From Candidatus Obscuribacterales bacterium (lineage in GTDB: Bacteria; Cyanobacteriota; Vampirovibrionia; Obscuribacterales; Obscuribacteraceae), in NCBI GenBank assembly GCA_019744775.1, contig JAIETZ010000006.1, forward strand, positions 1-41,091: 41,091 nucleotides of DNA. The letters are read 5' to 3'. Shown piece after piece: positions 8,024 to 14,671 of this stretch (position 1 is its first letter; each line of letters opens with the position of its first letter). The notes under the pieces are model-generated. The model was given only the letters and a program-made list of their open reading frames with translations. It searched no databases and was not told the origin of the DNA. The position numbers and the translations under genes are program-made.

Positions 8024-8566
8024 CTATTGCTTGCGACGATAAAACGAAATCGACGTCTGTCCGTAGTCTCGACGGTCATAGACAACTAGATCGCCAGATT
8101 CTTCCGGCAATTTGAATTCTCTTGCGTGTTCAATGGCAAGAACACCATCATCATGCAGAATATCTCGACGCGCGACTTGATGAAGAACACTCTCCGATTG
8201 CCGACTCTTATAAGGCGGGTCCGCAAAGATTATGTCGAAGCCGCGTTTGGGTAATTGGTCTAGAAAACTTCGGACGTCGGCTTGAATGACCTGTCCTTGG
8301 AAGTTGAGCTTCTCCAAGTTATCTTCGATGACTTTGACCATCTTGCGGCTTTCATCAATGGCTACGAGTTCACGGGCCCCTCGGCTAAGCGCCTCCAGCC
8401 CCATGAGACCAGAACCGGCAAAGAGGTCCAGAAAACGGGCGTCATCTACTTTGTTACGCAATATGTTGAAAAACGCCTGCCTAATCTTAGAGGCAGTAGG
8501 TCTGGCTTCCAGCCCCGGTGGGCAGTTTATTTCACGTCCCCTGGCTATACCTGCCGTAATTCGCAT
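8024..8566 (-). CDS. rsmD: 16S rRNA (guanine-N2)-methyltransferase RsmD
   Basis: RsmD methylates G966 of 16S rRNA in the assembling 30S subunit using S-adenosylmethionine. The 180-residue protein begins MRITAGIARGR and has RPTASKIRQAFFNIL, the SAM-binding DLFAGSGLMGLEALSRGA, and the catalytic DPPY (ADPPYKS), all typical of RsmD. The length is normal. It converges with the Rieske gene and diverges from nusB. TATAAA lies 5 nt before its ATG. Confidence 0.95.
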   Translation of the reverse strand: MRITAGIARGREINCPPGLEARPTASKIRQAFFNILRNKVDDARFLDLFAGSGLMGLEALSRGARELVAIDESRKMVKVIEDNLEKLNFQGQVIQADVRSFLDQLPKRGFDIIFADPPYKSRQSESVLHQVARRDILHDDGVLAIEHAREFKLPEESGDLVVYDRRDYGQTSISFYRRKQ

Positions 8567-8571
8567 GGACC

Positions 8572-8577
8572 TTTATA
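8572..8577 (-). promoter_or_regulatory. Candidate -10 box of rsmD (leaderless start)
   Basis: TATAAA on the minus strand is followed by GGTCC and the ATG at 8566. If this is the -10 box, the mRNA begins at the start codon. The AAAGG overlapping it could instead act as a weak ribosome binding site. Confidence 0.35.
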
Positions 8578-8609
8578 CAACCTAAACAATATGTAATAGG
8601 GAGACATGG

Positions 8610-8624
8610 TAACATGTCATGTTA
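8610..8624. promoter_or_regulatory. 15-bp inverted repeat between rsmD and nusB
   Basis: TAACATG-T-CATGTTA is a perfect 7-bp inverted repeat with a one-base centre, placed between two divergent genes. It could be an operator, but a 7-bp arm can also arise by chance in a window of this size. Confidence 0.25.
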
Positions 8625-8634
8625 TGCCCGCACT

Positions 8635-8730
8635 AGCGGAGCAAGGGTTGCGTAGAGCAATCCGCCGCGGAGCGCTAACGAATGCTGGACAGCAAGCGAA
8701 GGTGCTTACGCAGAAAGCACCGGAGCGTTA
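8635..8730 (+). repeat. Three-hairpin intergenic repeat, copy B
   Basis: This 96-bp element is homologous to 172-266. The hairpins are GGGTTGC-GTAGA-GCAATCC (8645-8663), GCT-GGAC-AGC (8684-8693) and GGTGCTT-ACGCAGA-AAGCACC (8701-8721). Relative to copy A, the stems carry compensatory replacements (CGGC/GCCG to TTGC/GCAA, C-G to T-A, G-C to T-A). The element ends 10 nt before the nusB start, so if it is transcribed it occupies the nusB 5' leader. Confidence 0.8.
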
Positions 8731-8740
8731 AGAGTTAGAT

Positions 8741-9517
8741 ATGTCATCCCGCCGCCTAGCTCGCGAACTAGCGATTATTACATTGCCCCAGTTGCCCAAA
8801 GATGAGGCAAAACTGGATCAGTTGGAATTGGACTTTTTGGTGTCCAAAGCCGTGCAAATGCTTTGCGACTATGCCAAGCAAAATTTGGCTGACGCCAATG
8901 CTTTACTGGTGAAGGCCGACAAAGAACTCAACGAAATTGAAATTGAACACAGCGACAATGCTAAAAATGTAGACGAATTGGAATCAGTTCCACTGACGAC
9001 CGGTCAGTTGCGCAAACAACTTGAATTGATTGAGAGATCTCTTCATCTTGCTTCGGAAGCTTTGGATATTCCTGAGATTGCTACACATAGCGCGCACATC
9101 ATCAAAGAAGTAAATTGCAAAAAATGCAAAGTCACGTTGGAAGTACCGATTCAAAAAACAAGTGAGTCGGATGTACTTTCGTTCTTCCGTCAACTAATAA
9201 CCACTTACATGGAACATCGTGAGCAAATTGACGAATTCCTCAAGCAAATTAAAGCGAAGTGGCGTTTGGACAGAATGATCTCCATCGACCGCGATATCCT
9301 TCGCCTGGCTTGTGCAGAGTTATTCTTCATGCCTGATGTACCAGTCAAAGTTGCTATCAACGAAGCCATTGAATTGACACATCGTTTCGCTGATGACAGA
9401 GCTGCGAAGTTTATCAATGGCGTGCTTGCCGATCTTTCTGAAACTGCTGGTCAATACAGAACCACCGGCGAATTCACGTTACAAGAAGAAGCAGCAACAC
9501 ATTCATCCGACAAATAG
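8741..9517 (+). CDS. nusB: Transcription antitermination factor NusB, with cyanobacterial-type insertion
   Basis: NusB binds boxA RNA with NusE (S10) and promotes rRNA antitermination. The C-terminal third contains the conserved NusB block: LDRMISIDRDILRLACAELF, VPVKVAINEAIELTHRFADD and KFINGVLADL. The N-terminus (SSRRLARELAIITLPQLP) is followed by about 100 residues of charged helical sequence as in cyanobacterial NusB proteins. At 258 residues it is much longer than the ~140-residue E. coli protein. The insertion carries a CKKC pair near residue 127 that might bind metal. It is followed after 2 nt by ftsY, so the two form an operon. The gene starts just after repeat copy B. Confidence 0.85.
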   Translation: MSSRRLARELAIITLPQLPKDEAKLDQLELDFLVSKAVQMLCDYAKQNLADANALLVKADKELNEIEIEHSDNAKNVDELESVPLTTGQLRKQLELIERSLHLASEALDIPEIATHSAHIIKEVNCKKCKVTLEVPIQKTSESDVLSFFRQLITTYMEHREQIDEFLKQIKAKWRLDRMISIDRDILRLACAELFFMPDVPVKVAINEAIELTHRFADDRAAKFINGVLADLSETAGQYRTTGEFTLQEEAATHSSDK

Positions 9518-9519
9518 AG

Positions 9520-10545
9520 ATGGCTGACGAACAAACCAATCAAGAACAAGGCAAAGGCTGGTGGGGTTCCACCCTCGGCAAACTAAAATCCGCGCTTTCC
9601 AAAACGAAGGAAGCCGTAGTTGATTCTGTTGTTGAACATCCAACCGCTCACGAACAAACCGACTTTTCACAAGCCACCGAACATGTAGCGGCCCCAGTTG
9701 CAGCACCGCCCGCTCCTCCTCGTGCAATTGACTATGACTATCTGGAAGACCTCGAAGAGAAACTCATCAAAGCAGACTTGGGTCTTGCCACAGTTGAGCT
9801 GATGATTGGTCATCTACGTACTCAAGCAAAACAATCAGGCTGGACTTCACATGATGTAGAGAAGTTTCTGCAAAAGGAATTTCAAACTCTTCTGCAAGCT
9901 GCTCCTGATTGCAAACTCAGAATTGAAGATAACAAGCTCAATATCATTCTCGTAGTCGGTGTTAACGGCACAGGCAAGACAACCAGCATTGGCAAATTAT
10001 CCTGGCGATTTAGATCACAAGGACACAAAGTCTTAATTGCTGCCGGCGACACATTCAGAGCTGCCGCCGAATCCCAATTGGAAATCTGGTCCCAAAGGGC
10101 CGAAGTAGATATAGTCCGCTTAGCAGACGGCTCTGATCCAGGCGCAGTAGTCTTCAAAGCAATACAACGCGCCAAAGAAGAAAACTACGACATTCTCATC
10201 GTTGATACTGCAGGTCGCTTGCATAACAAATCCAATTTAATGGCTGAATTGAAAAAGATAAGGGGCGTTGTCGACAAGAATGCTCCAGATTGCAATATCG
10301 AGTCGCTACTTGTTATTGACGCATCCACCGGACAAAACGGTATGCAACAAGCCCGCGTCTTCACAGACATATGCCCACTGACAGGTGTCATCTTAACCAA
10401 GCTTGACGGCACATCCAAAGGCGGCATCGTCTTCAGCATAGCCCGCGAACTAAAAATTCCAGTCAAACTAATTGGACTCGGCGAGCAAATAGATGACCTG
10501 CGTGACTTTGAGCCGGAATTGTTCGTTGAGGCGTTATTCGCCTAA
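9520..10545 (+). CDS. ftsY: Signal recognition particle receptor FtsY
   Basis: FtsY is the SRP-receptor GTPase that docks ribosome-nascent chain complexes at the membrane. The 341-residue protein has a variable N-terminal region with a WW/Lys-rich amphipathic start and an Ala/Pro linker near residue 60, then the NG domain. The G1 loop is GVNGTGKTT (147-155), followed by GDTFRAAA, DTAGR (229-233), TKLDGTSKGG (from 293) and the closing GLGEQIDDLRDF. It starts 2 nt after the nusB stop. It lacks the long acidic A-domain of E. coli FtsY, as is common outside Proteobacteria. Confidence 0.97.
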   Translation: MADEQTNQEQGKGWWGSTLGKLKSALSKTKEAVVDSVVEHPTAHEQTDFSQATEHVAAPVAAPPAPPRAIDYDYLEDLEEKLIKADLGLATVELMIGHLRTQAKQSGWTSHDVEKFLQKEFQTLLQAAPDCKLRIEDNKLNIILVVGVNGTGKTTSIGKLSWRFRSQGHKVLIAAGDTFRAAAESQLEIWSQRAEVDIVRLADGSDPGAVVFKAIQRAKEENYDILIVDTAGRLHNKSNLMAELKKIRGVVDKNAPDCNIESLLVIDASTGQNGMQQARVFTDICPLTGVILTKLDGTSKGGIVFSIARELKIPVKLIGLGEQIDDLRDFEPELFVEALFA

Positions 10546-10564
10546 ATTCAAGCTTGACCGGACC

Positions 10565-10593
10565 TTGACAAAAGCTCATCCTGTACGTAGAAT
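10565..10593 (+). promoter_or_regulatory. Promoter of the yefM-yoeB operon
   Basis: TTGACA (10565-10570, perfect -35) and TAGAAT (10588-10593, 5/6 to the -10 consensus) are separated by 17 bp. It is the best sigma-70-type promoter in the window. It overlaps one TGTAC site and abuts the operator, so repressor binding would block it. Confidence 0.85.
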
Positions 10594-10605
10594 TGTACAT
10601 GTACA
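10582..10605. promoter_or_regulatory. YefM/YoeB operator (TGTACA sites)
   Basis: Two abutting TGTACA palindromes (10594-10599 and 10600-10605) are preceded by a third TGTAC at 10582, one helical turn upstream. TGTACA is the known core of the E. coli yefM-yoeB operator. Its position across the -10 and start region indicates autorepression by the antitoxin or the complex. Confidence 0.8.
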
Positions 10606-10609
10606 GAAT

Positions 10610-10615
10610 AGGAGG
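10610..10615 (+). promoter_or_regulatory. Shine-Dalgarno of yefM
   Basis: A perfect AGGAGG lies 7 nt before the ATG at 10623. It fixes the yefM start and excludes the upstream in-frame codon at 10593, which lies inside the promoter. Confidence 0.85.
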
Positions 10616-10622
10616 CATTGCC

Positions 10623-10874
10623 ATGGAAGCCATTTCGTATACGCAAGTCCGAGAGAAACTGGCCAAAACTATGGATCAAGTTTGCGAGAACCACGCTCCA
10701 ATTATTATTACAAGACAGAATGCAAAGCCTGTAGTAATGCTCTCGCTCGAGGACTATGAGGCAATGGACGAAACAGCCTATCTCTTAAGAAGTCCGGCCA
10801 ATGCCAAAGAACTGTTGAAGTCCATAAAAGAAATTGAAAAGGGTAAAGTTAAGGAGAGAAAACTCCTTAAGTGA
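10623..10874 (+). CDS. yefM: Type II antitoxin, YefM (Phd/YefM family)
   Basis: The 83-residue antitoxin neutralises YoeB and, with it, represses the operon. The N-terminal DNA-binding Phd fold is visible as EAISYTQVREKLAKTMDQV, IIITRQNAKPVVMLSLEDYE and then DETAYLLRSPANAKELLKSI, close to E. coli YefM. The charged C-terminal tail (KEIEKGKVKERKL) is the part that typically wraps the toxin. The start is set by AGGAGG at 10610. It overlaps yoeB by 4 nt (GTGA). Confidence 0.95.
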   Translation: MEAISYTQVREKLAKTMDQVCENHAPIIITRQNAKPVVMLSLEDYEAMDETAYLLRSPANAKELLKSIKEIEKGKVKERKLLK

Positions 10875-11125
10875 AAATTCTCTTTAGCGAAACATCGTGG
10901 CTACATTATTTGTACTGGCAGGAAAATGATCCAAAACGCCTGGCACGAATCAATGACCTTATTAAGGACGTGCAGCGCAGCCCTTTCCAAGGCATAGGCA
11001 AGCCGGAACCTCTAAAAGCAGATCTGTCAGGCTACTGGTCTCGACGAATAGATCGAGAACATCGACTAGTCTACAAAATACAAGACGATTGCATTCTCGT
11101 TGCCCAGTGTCGCTATCATTACTAA
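10871..11125 (+). CDS. yoeB: Type II toxin, YoeB (ribosome-dependent mRNA interferase)
   Basis: YoeB cleaves mRNA in the ribosomal A site when freed from YefM. The 84-residue protein aligns without gaps to the E. coli length. It keeps the catalytic residues E46 (GKPEPLK), R65 (REHRLVY) and the terminal H83-Y84 (CRYHY), so it should be active. The start is GTG, overlapping the yefM stop by 4 nt, which couples toxin translation to antitoxin. The gene converges with the acyl-CoA synthetase gene after only 8 nt. Confidence 0.95.
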   Translation: MKILFSETSWLHYLYWQENDPKRLARINDLIKDVQRSPFQGIGKPEPLKADLSGYWSRRIDREHRLVYKIQDDCILVAQCRYHY

Positions 11126-11133
11126 GATAGTGA

Positions 11134-13107
11134 TCAACTGCGATGAATGTCGTCCAGGGCATCAGGATTTTCCACTGATGAAAGATCGCCAATCGGTTCA
11201 CCAATATACTTTCGACGAATAGTTCCACGAACTATTTTGCCTGAACGTGTCTTCGGCAATGCACGTACGACATGAACCGCTTCCGGCTTCAGTGGCCCGC
11301 CAAGTTTTTTGGCAACAAGATCTTTCAACTGTTTGATGATTTCATCACTTGGCTGTGTATTGGGAGTTAAAACAACGAAGCAGACAATTCCTTCACCCTT
11401 AATTTCGTGTGGCACACCAATGACGGCAGCCTCTGCTACTTGGGGATGCTCGATAAGAATTGACTCTACTTCACCGGGACCTACGCGCTTACCGGCTACC
11501 TTAAGGGTATCGTCGGAGCGACCGAAAAGGAACCAGTAACCGTCTTTGTCCACTTTAGCCCAGTCACCGTGATACCAGACTCCAGGGAATTTGCTGAAAT
11601 AGGTTTCTAGATATCTATCCGGATCTTTCAAGAAGCCTTTGGTCATGGACGGCGCCGGCTTTTTGCATACAAGATGCCCAATGGCGTCATGAATACTATT
11701 GCCTGATTCATCAAATACATCTGCATCCATGCCTAATGCTGGCGCTCCTAGGGAACATGGTTTCAATGGCATGATTGGCAAAGGTTGTAAGTGACAGCCG
11801 ACAATTTCCGTGCCACCGGAAATATTGATAATCGGACAACGCTTGCCGCCTACTTTGTTGAAGAACCACATGTAACTGTCTTCATCCCACGGTTCGCCTG
11901 TTGATCCAAGCAAACGCAAACTGGAAAGATCGTGTTTGTCCACCCACTCATCGCCAGCCGGCTTAATTACGCGCACGGCTGTCGGGCTTATGCCGAGCAT
12001 GGTTACTTTATGCTTGTCCACCATTTCCCAGAGTCTGTCAGGATTTGGATAATTCGGTGCACCTTCAAACAGCACCATCGTGCCGCCCCAGAAAGTAACT
12101 CCTATCATTTCCCAGGGTCCCATCATCCAACCAATATCCGTGACCCAGAAAAATACATCGTCCGCTTTTGTATCAAAAGCAAAACCTACTTCTTTGGCAA
12201 TTTGCGCAAGCGCTCCACCATGCGTGTGCACTGTGCCTTTCGGTTTACCAGTTGTTCCAGATGTATACAAATACATAGACGGGTGCTCAGCCGGCAATTT
12301 TGCTGTTTGCGCAAGCGGTTTCTGCGCTAAGACTGCATCTTCCCACTTAAGGTCCCTGCCTTCTGTCCAATTTTGTTTAGTGCCACAGTGATCCAATACG
12401 ACAATGTGTTTCAGACTAGGAACAGCCTTAGCAGCTTCATCCGCATCAGGTTTAATTGGAATGATTTTTCCACGACGTCTTCCCGCATCAGCTGTAAAAA
12501 GAACTTTTGCTTCAGCATCGGCTAATCGCGCCGACAACGCTTCTGTACCAAATCCACTAAAAATAGGAACCGGCACTGCACCAATTTTCAAACAACCAAA
12601 TAATACGGCCACAACTTCGGGCACCATAGGCATGTAGACGCCGACTGCGTCGCCTGCACCAACAGACATGTTTACCAATGATGCGGCAACTTTCGATGAC
12701 ATTTCATCGAGTTCACCATAGGTAAGTTTGCGCAGACCGCCATCATCAGCTTCCCAAATAATCGCCATATGGTCCTTGCCCACAGGCTTGCGATTGACAA
12801 CAGACTCACCAGTTTCACCTTTTACATGCCAGTCCAAACAATTGGCATATATATTGATTTCACCATCGACAAACCACTTAGCCCAGGCAAACCCTTTTGA
12901 TGTGTCCAGCAGTTTGCTGTAGGGCTTAAACCAGGAGACTTCCATATATTTGAGGGCTTCCTGCCAGAACCATTCGGTATCTTGGCTTGAACGTTCTAGG
13001 AGCTTCCGCCAGTCGGAAATACCTTGCTTGCTCATGAATTCGGCTACACGACAATCCATGTATTTGCCGCTTGGCTGCCAGATGAATTCCGTCAAAGTTT
13101 TGTTCAT
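11134..13107 (-). CDS. AMP-forming acyl-CoA synthetase (acetyl-CoA synthetase-like)
   Basis: The enzyme activates a short carboxylic acid with ATP to an acyl-AMP and then to an acyl-CoA. The 657 residues include the P-loop TSGTTGKPKG (282-291), the DIGWMMGPWEMIG substrate/hinge region and GRSDDTLKVAGKRVGPGEVE. The C-terminal PKTRSGKIVRG contains the catalytic, acetylation-sensitive Lys624. The N-terminal region (ACS-type) and length fit acetyl-CoA synthetase. However, the canonical GTAE-type hinge is GPGEVE here, as in several acyl- or hydroxyacyl-CoA synthetases, so acetate is likely but not certain. It is a single gene on the minus strand, divergent from the permease operon. Confidence 0.85.
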   Translation of the reverse strand: MNKTLTEFIWQPSGKYMDCRVAEFMSKQGISDWRKLLERSSQDTEWFWQEALKYMEVSWFKPYSKLLDTSKGFAWAKWFVDGEINIYANCLDWHVKGETGESVVNRKPVGKDHMAIIWEADDGGLRKLTYGELDEMSSKVAASLVNMSVGAGDAVGVYMPMVPEVVAVLFGCLKIGAVPVPIFSGFGTEALSARLADAEAKVLFTADAGRRRGKIIPIKPDADEAAKAVPSLKHIVVLDHCGTKQNWTEGRDLKWEDAVLAQKPLAQTAKLPAEHPSMYLYTSGTTGKPKGTVHTHGGALAQIAKEVGFAFDTKADDVFFWVTDIGWMMGPWEMIGVTFWGGTMVLFEGAPNYPNPDRLWEMVDKHKVTMLGISPTAVRVIKPAGDEWVDKHDLSSLRLLGSTGEPWDEDSYMWFFNKVGGKRCPIINISGGTEIVGCHLQPLPIMPLKPCSLGAPALGMDADVFDESGNSIHDAIGHLVCKKPAPSMTKGFLKDPDRYLETYFSKFPGVWYHGDWAKVDKDGYWFLFGRSDDTLKVAGKRVGPGEVESILIEHPQVAEAAVIGVPHEIKGEGIVCFVVLTPNTQPSDEIIKQLKDLVAKKLGGPLKPEAVHVVRALPKTRSGKIVRGTIRRKYIGEPIGDLSSVENPDALDDIHRS

Positions 13108-13216
13108 GTTGCCCGCTTATTTGCCCGTATATGAAAGACAAAATTGTACCCGATCAATCCGGCAGATGTCATGCGCGCGAATGCAGTGAAAAACAAGGCT
13201 GGCAGCTATACTAAAT

Positions 13217-13235
13217 GGGCGCATGCAATGCGCCC
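13217..13235 (+). repeat. GGGCGCAT palindromic repeat in the permease leader
   Basis: GGGCGCAT-GCA-ATGCGCCC is an 8-bp hairpin followed by CTACA. Its reverse complement closely matches the palindrome at 7991-8012, so it is a dispersed short palindrome. Here it has no T-run and lies 18 nt before the preferred GTG start of the permease gene. It overlaps an upstream in-frame ATG (13215), which is therefore an unlikely start. Confidence 0.7.
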
Positions 13236-13253
13236 CTACAAAAGGCTACAAGA

Positions 13254-14663
13254 GTGGATTCGTCGCTAATCGGCATAGCTTGTTTTTTAGTTTTCCTGGC
13301 AATGGCTGCGCTTATGTACACGCGCCATTTGTCGACATTGTTGGCTTTGCCGATAATGGCAGTGGCAATTGCTGTCATTGCTCAAGTTTCCACTAAAGAC
13401 ATTTTGTCGGAAATTATCAATCAAGGCGCATTGAAATACGGTGACGTTGTCACAACCGCTATGTTCGGTGCAGTGCTGGCTGAACTTATTAATCAACAAG
13501 GCATAGCCAAAAGTCTCGTGCGTTGGGTTGCTGAATTTGGTGGGGACAATCCATTTATGTTGGGCATCTTGCTCACCTTAGTCACAGCTGTTTTGTTCTC
13601 AACACTTGGTGGACTTGGCGCTGTAATCATGGTCGGCACAATTGTTTTACCGGTAATGCTTTCGCTGGGAATTTCTGCTGTAACTGCAGCTGGACTTTTG
13701 TTATTCGGCATTAGTTTTGGCGGCATGTTCAACTTAACCAACTGGCAGCTCTACATAAATACTCTTGGGCTAACGCGACAAGACATGATGGCATTTCTTT
13801 TGCCGTTTTCAGCTGTTGTAGCACTTGGTATTATGACTTTCCTTTTTGTGCAATTAGGCGCCCGTCACGTAAAGTCGGCAATAGCAACAGTGTTTGTCCT
13901 TTTGCTGGGCTACGGTGTTCTCTATTACCAGATGTCCAGTTTCAAGGAAAAGGAAGCTCTTACAGCAACGCCGGAGTCAATTCTAGTGGCCACTGTGCTG
14001 TTGGGACTTTTAATTGTTTATGCTCTTTATCGTCATCTAAAACGCGTGAGCACTTTACCCTCGTTAGCGTTGATTACACCTCTTATTCCATTGTTGTTGG
14101 TTCTTGTTTGCCACTGGGAATTCATTCCGGCATTTGTCGCCGGCATCACTTACGGCGTACTTATCTGCTGGCAGCATAGTTCGGTCAACACCTTAACTAA
14201 ATCCATAATTGAAGGCATTTCTCAAGTTGTACCGGCAATTGTTTTGATAATCGGATTAGGAATGCTTGTCAAATCTGTAATGCATCCAAATGTTTCTCAC
14301 GCAATGGCACCACTTTTGCAAATGTCCGTACCGAGCCATGCACTGGCTTATGTCATCGGCTTTACAGTATTTGCGCCACTGTGCCTTTACAGAGGTCCCT
14401 TAAACATGTGGGGCATGGGTGCCGGACTGCTTTCGCTTATCAGCAAAGTTAATATCCTATCTTCCAAGGCAATTCTCGGCATGGTTTGGTCGGTCGGACA
14501 AATTCAAGGAATTTGCGATCCGGCAAACACACAAAATCTTTGGGTCGCTAACTATCTAGCAATTGACACTCAAACTATTTTGAAAAACACATTGCCCTAC
14601 GCCTGGACATTAGCATTTCTTGGACTTTGTCTGGCAGTAGCGTTTGGCTACGTGAGCTTTTAG
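13254..14663 (+). CDS. Multi-spanning permease of the ion-transporter superfamily type
   Basis: The roughly 469-residue protein consists almost entirely of hydrophobic segments (about 12), with Gly-rich re-entrant-looking stretches such as FSTLGGLGAVIMVGT and FGISFGGMFNLTNWQLY. The late YRGPLNMWGMGAGL and QIQGICDPANTQN resemble GntP/CitM-like secondary carriers for organic acids. The substrate is unknown. Its position directly before a HyuA gene suggests a cyclic amide, 5-oxoproline or related compound. GTG at 13254, with AAAGG 8 nt upstream, is preferred over an ATG at 13215 that lies in a hairpin repeat and would give a non-hydrophobic, Cys-containing N-terminus. The stop is 8 nt before the next start. 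Confidence 0.7.
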   Translation: MDSSLIGIACFLVFLAMAALMYTRHLSTLLALPIMAVAIAVIAQVSTKDILSEIINQGALKYGDVVTTAMFGAVLAELINQQGIAKSLVRWVAEFGGDNPFMLGILLTLVTAVLFSTLGGLGAVIMVGTIVLPVMLSLGISAVTAAGLLLFGISFGGMFNLTNWQLYINTLGLTRQDMMAFLLPFSAVVALGIMTFLFVQLGARHVKSAIATVFVLLLGYGVLYYQMSSFKEKEALTATPESILVATVLLGLLIVYALYRHLKRVSTLPSLALITPLIPLLLVLVCHWEFIPAFVAGITYGVLICWQHSSVNTLTKSIIEGISQVVPAIVLIIGLGMLVKSVMHPNVSHAMAPLLQMSVPSHALAYVIGFTVFAPLCLYRGPLNMWGMGAGLLSLISKVNILSSKAILGMVWSVGQIQGICDPANTQNLWVANYLAIDTQTILKNTLPYAWTLAFLGLCLAVAFGYVSF

Positions 14664-14671
14664 GAGATAGG

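Noticed and set aside
11095-11130. Possible bidirectional terminator between yoeB and the acyl-CoA synthetase gene
   Set aside because: Only a 7-bp stem with a wobble (ATCATTA/TAGTGAT) without T-runs, mostly inside the yoeB end.
14627-14671. Upstream in-frame start for the HyuA-like gene
   Set aside because: It lies within the permease coding end. The ATG at 14672 has AGGAG at proper distance and directly precedes the conserved IGIDVGGTFT.
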